Positions 32,745 to 43,555 of a stretch of DNA of 64,000 nucleotides are shown in pieces. How positions within the stretch are numbered: the stretch's first letter is position 1; every line of letters begins with the position of its first letter. Under the pieces are notes generated by a model. The model saw nothing but the letters and a program-made list of their open reading frames with translations, ran no database searches and was not told the origin of the DNA. The position numbers were made by a program, and so were the translations under genes. The DNA is from Rapana venosa (lineage: Eukaryota; Mollusca; Gastropoda; Neogastropoda; Muricidae), in assembly GCA_028751875.1 (NCBI GenBank), contig CM054144.1, forward strand, positions 446,985-510,984, written 5' to 3'.

Positions 32745-34050
32745 CAATCAAAAACCCTACCATAAGATATTTACAGAAGAATTGGAATATGTTCCAGGCT
32801 TTGAATTTCAATGCCGATTCTTCATAAACTGTATAATTTAAATCTGGACATTGAAAAAGAGCAGTGTTCACAAGAGAGTGGCTCAGAACAAGAGGAAGAC
32901 ATATTTTGAGAATATTTAGTCTCCCAAATGTTTTATCTTTAGAAATATTCTACTCATGTTTATATTGTGTTCATCCATAACAAGTTCCTAGCTAAAAATC
33001 CTGTGAAGCTGGAGTATGGCTGCATTTATGGTGAGTTGTTTTGAAACAGCCGTACACTTAAACTTCCCAGTCAATGTGCAGAAGTTCACATCTGGATTCC
33101 TGGGTGTGGTGATCCAGTAAGACAGAGTGCATGTTCTGGGTGACCTCCAAGATACCAAAGGTCGTTCAAAACTCTCAACAACAGCAATGCATGAAGTGAA
33201 GTGTCAGTCAACCATGTGCAGTGTCAAGGGAAAGCAGTACAAGTTTTATCCATCCAAGTGCAGAACTTTAGTATGCCACCTTCCCTCAGTTCCGAGCAGT
33301 TACTTCCCCTTTCTTCTGTATCCAGGCTTATTGTCTGTGTATTCATAGTATAGCTCATAATTAACACAACTACTTGTGTTATGTTGGCCTCAGTGATTAG
33401 ATAACTATAACAGTGATTATTCAGTAGGGCCCGGGCCCATTTGAAGGGGTTTACAAAAACAACAACATTAACAACAAAAGTAATAGTAACACAACAACAA
33501 CACGATTAACACATATCCATATAATTTTGATACAAAAGATACATCACATATCTGTCAGTCAATGTTATGAGAATGGTTCTTCTTTATAAAGATTTTATCT
33601 GAGATCTCTTTCAAAATTATCTACAACACATTTTGGGGGGAACAAGATCTATTAAATTTTTTTTGTGTTATGAAGGGTTTATTGTGAAAATATATATTCT
33701 TTCTAAACTGTTCACCACTGGGCAATTAAATTGGAAAATGATGAATCTTCTCCTTATGATTGCACTGTGGGGATGTCTGGGGCCTGTCAGTATAAATAGC
33801 ATCCCACCTTTTGCTAGGAATTTCTTCTTTTTCTAAGCCTCTCTTTGTTTCCACCTTGTTCCTTTTCTTCTGATCACCTCTTTCTTGTTTATTTTCTGCC
33901 TTTTTGGTCCATTCTCCTGTCTTTTTTCCAGAAAGACTCAAAAGATAACAATTCTGTCCCACGCCAGAGTCAGATGTGCTGGGCCTGACTTGTCAGGTGC
34001 TTATAGGCTGTGCAATGCATTTTCTCTCACATGAGTGACAGTGGTGGTTG
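32745..34050. other. Intronic sequence, no gene seen
   Basis: It contains one copy of the unclassified interspersed repeat (32965-33060) and otherwise unique AT-rich sequence. No exon with matching phase was found. Confidence 0.5.
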
Positions 34051-34057
34051 CTGTCAG

Positions 34058-34206
34058 TGTTGCATGAAGAAGTTCTAATCCAGCCTCAAGACATACCTAT
34101 TTCAAACCTAAGATTTTTCCCTCTTGTTTTATCTCATATCTGTCCCTGCCTTTAAAAGCCAAAATTCCATCACCCTGCTGAAATGTACAAACTGTGTGTG
34201 TGTGTT

Positions 34207-34243
<37 letters not shown>

Positions 34244-34387
34244 ATTTGAATTTGTTAGAATATTGTGAATCATTGTTGTTGCTTGTGTAGGAGCGGATTG
34301 AATGGAAGCGCTCTGATTTGTAATTGCAAGATATAGCGCTCTATGAATTCCATATATTATTATTATTATTATTATTATTATTCATCC
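34058..34387 (+). mobile_element. L2/CR1-like LINE 3' end (plus orientation)
   Basis: It begins in the last codons of the RT frame (NPASRHTYFKP-like, near 34078), runs through a GT microsatellite (34195-34241), and ends GAGCGGATTG...GGAAGCGCTCTGATTTG, ATAGCGCT, GAATTCCATATATTATTATT. The same 3' end, in reverse, begins at 34603, on the other side of exon 2. Confidence 0.75.
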
Positions 34388-34417
34388 TTATGATGAGAAA
34401 GTGTTGTGGTGTTTCAG

Positions 34418-34559
34418 AATCTTCCACAACAGTGGACGCCCGACCACCTGCAGAATTTCCTGGAGGTGGTGACATCTCTGACTGTGGCTGACAATGGCAT
34501 CCAGCTGTTCAGGGGCATCCCTCACACTGCCCTCATCAGGCTGGAAGAGGCAGTTGCAG
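34418..34559 (+). CDS. Exon 2 of the RRM/KH-like multidomain gene
   Basis: The acceptor is GTGTTTCAG (AG at 34416-34417) and the donor GCAG|GTGAGAG. The exon begins in phase 0 and ends one base into a codon. It encodes NLPQQWTPDHLQNFLEVV (strand 1 and helix 1 of an RRM), then GIQLFRGIP and TALIRLEE. With exon 1 this forms about residues 7-60 of the product. A second GTAAGC donor lies six bases downstream in the same phase. The second helix and last strand expected of an RRM are not obvious, so a small exon may be missing before exon 3. Confidence 0.75.
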
Positions 34560-34602
34560 GTGAGAGTAAGCAGCGTGCCGTAAGCTACAGGTGTGAATAA
34601 TA

Positions 34603-35663
34603 ATAATAATTAGAAGAAGAAGAAGAAGAGTAAGAATAAGAATAAATGGAATTTCTATAGCGCTATATCTTGCAAAGACAAATCAGAGCGCTTGCATTCA
34701 AAATATTCTTACAGAGTCATGCAGCCAATAACTATCAAAAGCTTAAACAAAATTCAAATGTACGCACCTATATATACATACACACGCGCACACACACACA
34801 CACACACACATACACACACACACAACACACACACACACAGGTTGTAGGCTTTGGCAGGGTAATGGGATTTTGGCTGTTGAAGGCAGGGCACTTTTGAGAT
34901 GAAAAGAGGGGAAAAGTTAGGTTTGAAACAAATATGTCTTGAGGCTGGATTTAAATGTGTCATATGTAGGCCTCTGTCGAAGAGAGAGAGGAAGATTGTT
35001 CCAGATGGATGGACCAGAAATAGAGAAAGAGCGACGACCAATGGTGGACTGGTTGAATCTAGGTATTCGTAAGCACAAGGTATCTGCAGCAGAGCGGAAG
35101 GAATGAGAAGGAGTGTACAGGTGAAGACATTCACAGAGGTAGGAGGGTGCTGTTTGGTGGAGACATTTGTAACAGAGGGTACTGATCTTATAGTTTACTC
35201 TCTGTGGCACAGGCCACCAGTGGAGAGATCGCAAGAGAGGAGTAATGTGTTCAGATTTTTTCTTTCTGAGGACTAGGCGAGCTGCAGAGTTTTGTATATG
35301 TTGAAGGGAGTGGATAGATGTTGCTGGCAGACCAGCTAAAAGAGAATTGCAATAGTCCAGACATGAGAGAATGAAAGACGCAACAAGTTTAGATGTTGCA
35401 TCAGTGGACAGGTACTTTCGAATTGCACTGATATGCCGTAATTGATAGTAGCACGACTGACAGGTCTGGGTGATGCATTTTTGCATAGACAGTGTGTTGT
35501 TAATAACAACTCCTAGATACTTCACAGCAGTGGACAGAGGGACCGATGTATTACCGAGTTCTATTGAAGTTGCTGTAATGGAAGAGAGTTTGTGTTTGGT
35601 CCCTACAAGCATGGCTTCGGTTTTATCTTCGTTTAAGTGTAACTTGTTTTGTATCATCATCAT
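34603..35663 (-). pseudogene. L2/CR1-like LINE, C-terminal RT end and 3' UTR
   Basis: The minus-strand frame 35663-34917 (about 248 codons) is the end of an L2/CR1-type ORF2: LHLNEDKTEAMLVGTKHKL, VKYLGVVINNTLSMQ, LDYCNSLLAGLPA, QNSAARLVLRKKKSEH, PSIWNNLPLSLRQ and SSLKTYLF. The 3' UTR contains a CA tract and ends with AAGCGCTCTGATTTG...ATATAGCGCTATAGAAATTC and (TTA)n-like triplets. The open frame is intact over its length, but the rest of the element is absent. A truncated SINE-A lies directly upstream. Confidence 0.88.
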
Positions 35664-35832
35664 TCAGTCCCCGTGTGTTTGCAATTTTGTAAATTCTGTC
35701 ATCTGTTCCCACTGGCACACAATGGCCCACTCTTACGAAAAGCGGAATGGGATTTAACGTGTGTGCAAGATGTTCTGCATGCATTCGCACACAGGGCCTC
35801 AGTTTATAGTCTCATCCGAAGGACTTTTTGTG
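35664..35832 (-). mobile_element. SINE-A, truncated copy abutting a satellite
   Basis: On the minus strand it runs from AAAGTCCTTCGGATGAGAC through GTAGGCCATTGTGTGCC to the GGGGACTG tail at about 35670. It lacks the head. It stops at the CCGAAGGACTTTT position, where the 48-bp array begins. Confidence 0.87.
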
Positions 35833-35833
35833 T

Positions 35834-36712
35834 ACTGTGACTGTTTTGTGTTGTGGAAGAATGTTTATAAATTCATTGTGTACTGTGACTGTTTTGTGTT
35901 GTGGAAGAATGTTTATAAATTCGTTGTGTACTGTGACTGTTTTGTGTTGTGGAAGAATGTTTATAAATTTGTTGTGTACTGTCACTATGTTGTGTTGTGG
36001 AAGAATGTTTATAAATTCATTGTGTACTGTCACTGTGTTGTGTTGTGGAAGAATGTTTATAAATTCGTTGTGTACTGTGACTGTGTTGTGTTGTGGAAGA
36101 ATGTTTATAAATTTGTTGTGTACTGTCACTATGTTGTGTTGTGGAAGAATGTTTATAAATTCATTGTGTACTGTCACTGTGTTGTGTTGTGGAAGAATGT
36201 TTATAAATTTGTTGTGTACTGTCACTGTTTTGTGTTGTGGAAGAATGTTTATAAATTCATTGTGTACTGTGACTGTTTTGTGTTGTGGAAGAATGTTTAT
36301 AAATTTGTTGTGTACTGTGACTGTTTTGTGTTGTGGAAGAATGTTTATAAATTTGTTGTGTACTGTCACTGTGTTGTGTTGTGGAAGAATGTTTATAAAT
36401 TCATTGTGTACTGTCACTGTGTTGTGGAAGAATGTTTATAAATTCGTTGTGTACTGTCACTGTGTTGTGTTGTGGAAGAATGTTTATAAATTCATTGTGT
36501 ACTGTGACTGTTTTGTGTTGTGGAAGAATGTTTATAAATTCGTTGTGTACTGTTACTGTGTTGTGGAAGAATGTTTATAAATTTGTTGTGTACTGTCACT
36601 GTTTTGTGTTGTGGAAGAATGTTTATAAATTCGTTGTGTACTGTGACTGTGTTGTGTTGTGGAAGAATGTTTATAAATTCATTGTGTACTGTCACTGTGT
36701 TGTGGAAAATAT
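35834..36712. repeat. 48-bp satellite, about 18 copies
   Basis: Units contain ACTGTGACTGTTTTGTGTTG and GGAAGAATGTTTATAAATTC, with G/C, T/G and C/T variants. Three units lack six bases (GTGTTG). Because 48 is a multiple of three, long frames stay open on both strands (for example FINSLCTVTVLCCGRM on plus). These are not called genes. Confidence 0.95.
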
Positions 36713-36854
36713 TTATCCTTTGTGTACTGTCATCATGTTCTGTTTTGTTCCACCTGAATGTCTAGATTTTAAGGTAATAAAGGAATTGAATTATTCATAG
36801 ATGTTACACATGAGAATGAGCAGCATTACTTGCATACACTTGATAAAGCAAGAG

Positions 36855-37105
36855 TTTGGGTGTTGTATTGTGTTATATTGCATTGTACATGTATACATGT
36901 AAGAATTGTATTTTGTTGTGTAGCATTGCATTGTATTGTATTGTGTTGTATAGAATCATGTTGTGTTGTATTGTTTTGTATCATATTACAATATATTTAA
37001 TAACGTGTTGTGTTGTATTGGATTGTGTTGCATTGTGTTATATCATATAGTATTGTGTTGTGTTTTATTGTATTTTATTGTGTTGTATAGTACTATATAC
37101 CTCTT
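36855..37105. repeat. (TTGTATTGTG)n low-complexity tract
   Basis: Pentamers TTGTA, TTGTG and TTGCA dominate 36865-37095, similar in style to the 11101-12361 array. Confidence 0.85.
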
Positions 37106-37111
37106 AATAAT

Positions 37112-37800
37112 AACAATAATAATAATAATAATAATAATGTGTGGAATTTATATAGCGCTGAATCTTGCAAAGGAATCATTTACACTTATACAATCATTCA
37201 TGAATGCAATAAAACGATATAAATATCATGCTCATATTAATGAGAAGGAAGATTTTAGTAAGGAAATAAATGTGTCTGGAGGCTGGATTTGAAAGTATTG
37301 AATGCAGGCTTTTAGTGAAGGGACAGAGGGAGGTCATTCCAGATGGATGGACCACAGACAGAGAAAGAGTGACGGCTGAGAGTGGTTTGCTTGAATATCA
37401 ATGTTCTACGAAGGGAACGAGGTGGAGTGTACAGGTGAAGACAGTTACAGAGATAAGAGGGTGCAGATTTGTGGAGACATTTGAAACAGAGGGTACAAAT
37501 CATGTACTTCACTCTTTGTGAGACAGAGAGCCAATGAAGATATTGCAAGAGAGGAGTGATGTGTTCAGATTTTTTCTTTCTTCGGACCAGTCTAGCTGCA
37601 GAGTTTTGTATTCGTTGAAGGGAGTGGATGGACGATGCTGGTAGACCAGCCTAAAGAGAATTGCAGTAGTCCAAAAGTGAGAGAACAAGAGATGTGACAA
37701 CCTTGGATGTTGCATGTGTAGACAGATACTTTTGAATTGCACGATGCCTTCGAATGACAGATACTTTCAAATTGCTTGTCATTATACCTCTTTAGCTCCT
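37112..37800 (-). pseudogene. L2/CR1-like LINE 3' part, second copy
   Basis: The minus-strand translations include LHWLSVSQRVKY, CLHKSAPSYLCNCLHLYTPP and GPSIWNDLPLSLH, matching the copy at 34603-35663. The frame is broken near 37400 and 37545. The 3' end ATATAGCGCTGAATC lies beside an (AAT)n tract (37116-37138). Confidence 0.8.
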
Positions 37801-37919
37801 GTTCCTGTGGTGAATATGTTGCCACAAGTGCAGTACCGCTGCTTTTCTTTTCTTGTCATTGTAATGCTCAGTTTTAGTTTTTTCTTTTGAAAATAAAATG
37901 CATTATTTTTTTTCTAGAG

Positions 37920-38008
37920 GAGTAGCTTTTCCTCTACAGAATTTGACCAGGGACAACTTCCATGTTGCCATGGGTTATTTTACCTGTGCTGAAAGTATTC
38001 TGCACATG
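37920..38008 (+). CDS. Possible additional exon between exons 2 and 3
   Basis: A strong pyrimidine tract ends TTTTTTTTCTAGAG, and an open stretch (VAFPLQNLTRDNFHVAMGYF and ESILHM) ends at ATG|GTAACC. Using the second AG of the acceptor, it accepts the phase left by exon 2, but its own end does not match the start of exon 3. It is listed because exon 2 to exon 3 looks incomplete as an RRM. Confidence 0.2.
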
Positions 38009-38054
38009 GTAACCTTGGTTTATCACTCATGGTGTTGTGGTTAGGGAAAACATG

Positions 38055-38133
38055 TGACTTGAGGTGGGTATTCAAACCTCTGACTGGTCATTTTCAGGAC
38101 AGGTGCATTACTTGCCTCTAGACCACCGATCCA
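38055..38133 (-). mobile_element. V-SINE-like tRNA head fragment
   Basis: On the minus strand it reads GGATCGGTGGTCTAGAGGCA (box A side) and GAGGTTTGAATACCC (decayed box B), matching the head of the element at 53281-53786. The rest of the element is absent. Confidence 0.7.
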
Positions 38134-38627
38134 AAGCTGGATGTGGCAGGTGGGCATGCTGTTCATCCCTGTCCAGGCAGTGACTGACCGCTGCTAGCAA
38201 AGTGCAGTGCAGGGTGCCGCACCATGCATTTTGCCCATTGACAGCTTCAGCCATAGGCTGTGAAGAGAACAGCCAGAAAGGGAAGGGAAAGAGAGACAGC
38301 GAGTCAGACAGATAGATACACAGAGACAGAGAGAGACAGACACACAGACACAGCGGCAGAGGCAGAGAGAGACAGACGCACAGACACACAGACAGAGGCA
38401 GAGAGAGACACACACACACACACACACATGCATGCTCACACACACACACACACACACGCACACTCGCGCACACAGCACATGTGTGCGTACATCTCATCAT
38501 CTGATGATGGTGAGCCTGGTTGTGGATGATGACTACATCATGGTACTCACAACTTGCAGACAGCTGTTTAGCGGAAGACCAGCACAACCTGGCTCAGACG
38601 CCCTTTGAAGGAGGGAGGAGCCTGCAG

Positions 38628-38828
38628 CTGGAGGCGTGCTGACCCCCCCCTGCAGTCTGCTGGTCAGCGGGGCCCCCCCTCAGACACTGACCCACAGCCA
38701 CCTCCTCCACCTCCTGCAGTGCTTCCAGGACCTCAGCCCTTGTGGAGGCGGGGGGCAGACGGCGGTGGTTCAGTGTGAAATGCATCCCAGTGTCAGAGTG
38801 GCTGTGCTGCATTTCTCCTCGCCAGAAG
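38628..38828 (+). CDS. Exon 3 of the RRM/KH-like multidomain gene
   Basis: It encodes a second RRM-like module: SLLVSGAPPQTLTHSHLLHL, CGGGGQTAVVQCEMHPS and VAVLHFSSPE. The pattern VSG.PP...HLLHLL and CGGGG is close to RRM repeats of PARP10/14-type proteins. The donor is CCAGAAG|GTGAGG, leaving one base. Exon 4 supplies the other two, giving PEG|VTKA in frame. The start is ambiguous: an acceptor at 38627 keeps the phase of exon 2, while the stronger CCCCCCTGCAG at 38655 would need an extra upstream exon. Confidence 0.7.
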
Positions 38829-38854
38829 GTGAGGGTGTCTTCTGTAGCCAGAAT

Positions 38855-39055
38855 GTGTGTGTGTGTGTGGGGGGGGGGGGTGGAGAGAGTGTGTGTGTGT
38901 GTGTGTGTGTGTAAGAGTGTGTTTGTGTAAGAGTGTGTGGGTGGATGGGTGTAGGTGTAGGTGTGTGCGTAGGTCGGGTGTGTGTGGGTGGGTATTTGTG
39001 GTGGTGGGGGGAGTGCGGGTTTGTGTGTGTGTGTGTTTGTATGTGTGTGCACGCT
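38855..39055. repeat. (GT)n/(GGT)n tract
   Basis: GT dinucleotides broken by a poly-G (38868-38880) and GGGTG units, just after the exon 3 donor. Confidence 0.88.
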
Positions 39056-39464
39056 TGTGAACAATTCAGGCAATTTACAAAATAGGTCAGTTTAAGTCAC
39101 TTTATCTTAAAGAGATGAAAATAAAGTGAATCAAAAAAAGAAAAAACAAACACCTCCTTGTAAAATCTGACACCATTTCTATTCGTTATCTATTGATGTT
39201 TGTTTTGTAAAAATATAAACGACAGAGTCTGTGCTCAAAATTCACTTCAAATTTCTGGCATCACAAGAGCTTCTTGTGAGGTAGCACTGCTAGAAAATAA
39301 TATAATACATTATATGAAAAAATGCACAAGACATACATGTACACATGCAGAGGCACACACACAGAGCACTCATACACACACATTGCACAGAAGTTGTTAA
39401 TATGCATGTTACATTGATTGCTGTATGCATGAACAGGTTATAGATATTCATGCACACACACTGT

Positions 39465-39560
39465 TCTGCCTTTTGGAACAGTAGGCCATTTGTGCTGAGG
39501 GAATGGATGACAAAATTTACAAAGCGGTATGCACATGGGACTGGATGTGAAAAAGCAACT
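39465..39560 (+). mobile_element. SINE-A 3' fragment
   Basis: AACAGTAGGCCATTTGTGCT, GACAAAATTTACAAAGCGG and ACTGGATGTGAAAAAGCA. The head and terminal tail are missing. Confidence 0.8.
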
Positions 39561-39984
39561 ATACACTCTGACTGCCCTCTGTGTGTCCAAACTACACACT
39601 CTGACTGCCCTCTGTGTGTTTAGACTAACAAAAGCAGATACAGAGAAAGAAGCAAAGAGAGAGAAATGACAAGATATGCTATGTCTGACAATGTTCAGGT
39701 CATCAGGCAGGAATCATCTAAATCCTGGTTTGTTAAATAGTGACAGTTTTCAGAGCTGTCATGGAAAGTGACCATTCTCAGTACATTATTGATCGCTTAA
39801 ACTGGTGCTGTGCACTAACCCTCTTGCGATGCCATGGCTGCACGCTAATGTGTTAAATTCATGGTCCGTGATCATTCTTATACTTTGTTGGTCTATGCTG
39901 AGTGCGTGCTTCTTCTTGCAAGAAATGACCAGCTTTTAATGTCTTAGTGTCATGGTTAACATTCAGTGTATTACTAAGGGGGGG

Positions 39985-40275
39985 GGGGGGACATGGGGAG
40001 CCTTGTGGTTAGAGAGTAGAGCTCACAATCTGATGGCGCAAAGTGGAGCCACCATCAAGACATACTCGAGGAGATTTTTTTCCCCCTGGAGTTAATGTCA
40101 GTAATGATGCCACTCCCCTTCTGATGTGACTATAAACCAAGATCTCATGTGCAAACACACACAGAACGGCGTACACACATGTTAAAACTCACCCCACCTT
40201 AAGGAAGAGGAGGTCATTGTGAGCCAGTAAGAATGGATGATAATTTTTTTTAAACGCATACACACACCGGTCTAA
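39985..40275 (+). mobile_element. SINE-A, old diverged copy
   Basis: A decayed head (GGGAGCCTTGTGGTTAGAG) is followed by CCCCTGGAGTTAATGTCAG, TGTGACTATAAACCA, GAACGGCGTACACAC and GAGGTCATTGTGAGCC. It keeps family order but has many substitutions and lost its tail. Confidence 0.75.
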
Positions 40276-40539
40276 TGGTTCAGCATCATCCCTCAGATGA
40301 AATGCAGCTACCTTGACAGTGGGAAAATGGCGGCAGACACAAAGTCTTGCATCATTAAAAAAAAAAAGACCTGAGAATGTTGGGGTTGCTGTTCATGGCA
40401 TACAGTGGCTTGTAACCAGCCCATCCATCATCCTGACTGTTTACTGCTGTGGGCATGGTTTGCTTTCCTGTTCATGTCGTGTGTGTCTATTCATCTTATG
40501 CTTTTTTAATCTATCTGGTTTTTTTCATTGCTTGGCCAC

Positions 40540-40702
40540 AGCTCTGATGCTTGGCCGCAGCTCTGATGCTTGGCCACAGCTCTGATGCTTGGTCACAGCT
40601 CTGATGCTTGGCCACAGCTCTGATGCTTGGCCGCAGCTCTGATGCTTGGCCGCAGCTCTGATGCTTGGCCGCAGCTCTGATGCTTGGCCGCAGCTCTGAG
40701 GT
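40540..40702. repeat. 19-bp tandem repeat, nine copies
   Basis: Units of GCTTGGCCGCAGCTCTGAT with a C/T-A variant at CCACAG and one TCACAG. Confidence 0.94.
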
Positions 40703-40873
40703 TCAGCAATGGTGATGTTTTGCGCATGTAACCTTTGACCTTCCGTTAAAAGGTGGCCACAACCCTCCTCCCAGTGGAGTTATCTGATGCAGGGACTGTA
40801 CCACTAATCAGCCATCACCAAGGCATTGCCACTTCAGGGCTGTGTCTGTCTGTTCTGTGTCATATTGTTGCAG

Positions 40874-41406
40874 GTGTAACAAAGGCGATCGCCAAAGGGA
40901 ACCACGTGCTTCAAAAAGGAGAAGTTTGGGACATTGAGCCCTGGTACGAACAATTCCACAGACCGTTGCTCCAAGAGCTTCTTTCCAGTGCTCACCCAAA
41001 GGAGAAGCCTCCTGTTCCCCCCAAGCCCCACACCACACCCCTGCCATGTGCCTCCCCACATCAAGCCTCCCCTCACCAGTCTGAAATAGAACACCTCATG
41101 AGGGAGAATGAAAGATTGAAAGAAGAAAACATGAAACTGAAAACCAGCAAAACTGAAAAGCAGCAAAAGAGGCACAGTGAAACCCACAGTGAAAACGAGA
41201 TGTTGAGGAGTGAGGATGAAAAGCTGAAGAAGCAGACATCCATTCGCCTGCCAGTACCAGCTCATAAATTACGTCTGCTGGCTGATTTTACCTCCACTGC
41301 TGAGGGGTGTCAGGTGACGCTGATGGAGCAAGAAGAGGTGGCACTTTTTCATGGCATTGAGGAAGACTGTCAGGAAGCACAAAAGGACTTTCTGCTGCGT
41401 TTACAA
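40874..41406 (+). CDS. Exon 4 of the RRM/KH-like multidomain gene
   Basis: The acceptor is TTGTTGCAG (AG at 40872-40873) and the donor TTACAA|GTAAGA, phase 0. It completes RRM2 (VTKAIAKGNHVLQKGEVWDI), then gives a proline-rich linker (about residues 168-195, EKPPVPPKPH), a charged coiled coil (about 197-248, IEHLMRENERLKEENMKLK) and the start of a KH-like module (LADFTSTAEGCQVTLMEQ). The final RRM residues DIEPWY fit RRM strand 4 in PARP10/14-like proteins. It is the longest exon found, and its start joins exon 3 in frame. Confidence 0.8.
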
Positions 41407-41751
41407 GTAAGAAGTCAAAGTTTGTGATGGTATCATAACTGGTGCTGGTTTTGATTCCGCTTTGTTTCATTTAGCAGTGTAGTTGTTAACTGTTGTTTGC
41501 TCTTAAAAGGTGCAAAGTGAAAAACACAGCAACAAGAACAGTAAATACACAGCTGACCCATCAAGCACACCAACTGAAGAATCTGAATTGATCATTCCAG
41601 AGAAAAACTAAAGAACTCTTGTAGACCATGAAGAAAGAACCTTCCTTGAAATAAATAGTGAAACAATGAACTGCCAAGCATTTCGAGAAGCAACTAGTCT
41701 ACAGTGGTGTCAGATGACGTAAGAATGTGTGTGTGCCATTCATTACTTTAT

Positions 41752-42065
41752 TCTCTTATCTTATTTTATTTTGAGGATAATGGGATAAGCATTTATGGTG
41801 GGTTTTTTTACATCCAGTCCCCATGTGTATGCAGTTTTGTCAATTTTGGCATCGGTTCCCACCAGCACACAATGGCCTACTCTTCTGAAAAGTGGAATGG
41901 GTTTTAACATGTGCAAAGATGTTTTGTGTGCATTCACACATAGGACCTTGGTTTATAGTCTCATCCAAATGACTTTTGGGGGGAGTGGAGTTGGCACTGA
42001 TGTTAACTACAAGGGAAAATATCCCCTTGAACGGGATTCAAACCCGGGTCAGAAGATCACATGCG
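41752..42065 (-). mobile_element. SINE-A copy in intron 4
   Basis: On the minus strand it has a decayed box B (GGTTTGAATCCCG), GTTAACATCAGTGCC, GTAGGCCATTGTGTGC and GGGGACTGGATGTAAAAAAA. The box A region is cut off by the adjoining GT tract. Confidence 0.87.
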
Positions 42066-42077
42066 CAATGGAGGTAT

Positions 42078-42091
42078 GATGTGTGTGTGTA

Positions 42092-42123
<32 letters not shown>

Positions 42124-42140
42124 TGTGTATGTGTGTGTGT

Positions 42141-42215
<75 letters not shown>
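42078..42215. repeat. (GT)n microsatellite
   Basis: GT run with regularly spaced AT steps, located at the SINE-A head end. Confidence 0.95.
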
Positions 42216-42216
<1 letters not shown>

Positions 42217-42593
42217 ATTTTCCATCAGTCAGCACATTAAGGTACAGGGTTGCAGATTCTATCAGTTTGAGTAGGACAAGAGGAAAGAGATGGTTTTCCT
42301 GGAGCTGGGGCAAGAACAGTCAAAAGAAACTTGGCATGAGCGTCTTATTGCCTTTGACATTAGCAGATTGAAAATGTCTCCTTTACATAGTCAACCCCCC
42401 CCCACCAAAAAAAAAAAAAGGAAAACAGTAACAAAAAATTAGCCAACCACAATCAGAGAACGAAACAACAACAACAGCAATAACAACAACAACAAAACAC
42501 ACACACAACAAAACAACTATCAACCCAAAAAGCCCACCAACCCAGAAATAAAGCCCAATTGAAAACCACCCCCAACAATGGACTGTGTTTCAG

Positions 42594-42809
42594 CAACTGA
42601 CGGAGGATGCCATACTGTTGTCGGAGCATATATTCCTGATTCTGGAGACAGCGCGAGGCAAAGGGTATGTGGAGGACATGGCTCAGCGGTACCCCGGGTG
42701 TGCGGCCAAAGTGCAGGACTCCCAGCTTGTGTGTGCTGCCCTCACTGCTGAACACCTGCAGTCCTTCAAAACAGAGTTTGGGAGAAACGTGATCTGCAAG
42801 ACTTGTAAG
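42594..42809 (+). CDS. Exon 5 of the RRM/KH-like multidomain gene
   Basis: The acceptor is CTGTGTTTCAG (AG at 42592-42593) and the donor is TGTAAG|GTACTT. It starts and ends in phase 0 and encodes 72 residues, including LTEDAILLSEHIFLILETA, GYVEDMAQRYPGCAAKVQD and LQSFKTEFGRNVICKTCK. The alternating helix and strand pattern suits a KH-like module, but this is not proven. A competing GTAAGG donor five bases upstream would change the phase. The pyrimidine-rich tract at 42890-43206 lies downstream. Confidence 0.72.
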
Positions 42810-42887
42810 GTACTTCGGCTTTGGTCAGGTTTAACCATGCTCTTTCTCAGGGTGTCTGTGTATAAAGTTATCTTTGTGCCTCTGCCT

Positions 42888-42892
42888 GTCTC

Positions 42893-42971
<79 letters not shown>

Positions 42972-43206
42972 CACCCACTACCTTCCTCTCTCTGACTGTC
43001 CTGTTCTCTTTTTTTCTCTGTCTGCCTCTTTCTCTCCTCCTCCCTCTTTTATTCTATCTCTTTCTTTCTCTCTCTTTTTCTACTTTCACTGTATTTCAAT
43101 ATCTGTTTCTCTTTGTGCTTTCTTTCAATCTTTGTCTCTCTCTGTCTCTGTCTCTCCCTGTCTCTCTCTGTCTCTCTGTCTGTCTGTCTCTGTCTCTCTC
43201 TCTCAG
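42888..43206. repeat. (TCTG)n/(TC)n polypyrimidine tract
   Basis: About 320 bp of almost pure pyrimidine with TGTC units, ending in CTCTCAG. A candidate extra exon (43207-43325) directly follows it. Confidence 0.92.
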
Positions 43207-43555
43207 GAACCAAAAAAGAAACCTTCAAAGCATCCCATAAACAGGAAACAGATTTACAAAAACTAGCAGAAAACCCAACAGCAGAAATAGCTCCAGTCCT
43301 TTCCTTTCCTGGCCCAAGTCAGAGGTAGGTAGTGTCAGTATCGGCTGCAGCAGGAGTAGGCAAGGCCTGGGTCCAGATGTGAACGTTGCTATGCTTTGAA
43401 ATGCTGTGTCGATATTGTCAGCACCTGTGACAGTTTCTAGCATAGCAACCAGCATTTTCCATCAAAGTAGGAAACATATTCTCTTTAGCTGGAGTATGGC
43501 TGCCTATACCTTACCCACTGAGGTACTTGAACACAGCCAACCATGCAAAGTCTTT

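Larger units (their letters stand above)
41407..42593. other. Intron 4: SINE-A and (GT)n
   Basis: This 1.19-kb intron holds a minus-strand SINE-A and a GT microsatellite. No further exon was seen. Confidence 0.65.

Noticed and set aside
35761..36765. FINSLCTVTVLCCGRM and NILPQHNTVTVHN repeat frames
   Set aside because: The 48-bp unit is a multiple of three, so open frames on both strands are expected. No start, splice sites or codon bias were seen.
42585..42995. A longer exon 5 reading into TCTG repeats
   Set aside because: The open frame past 42809 is only the pyrimidine tract, and a GT donor at 42810 joins exon 6 in phase.
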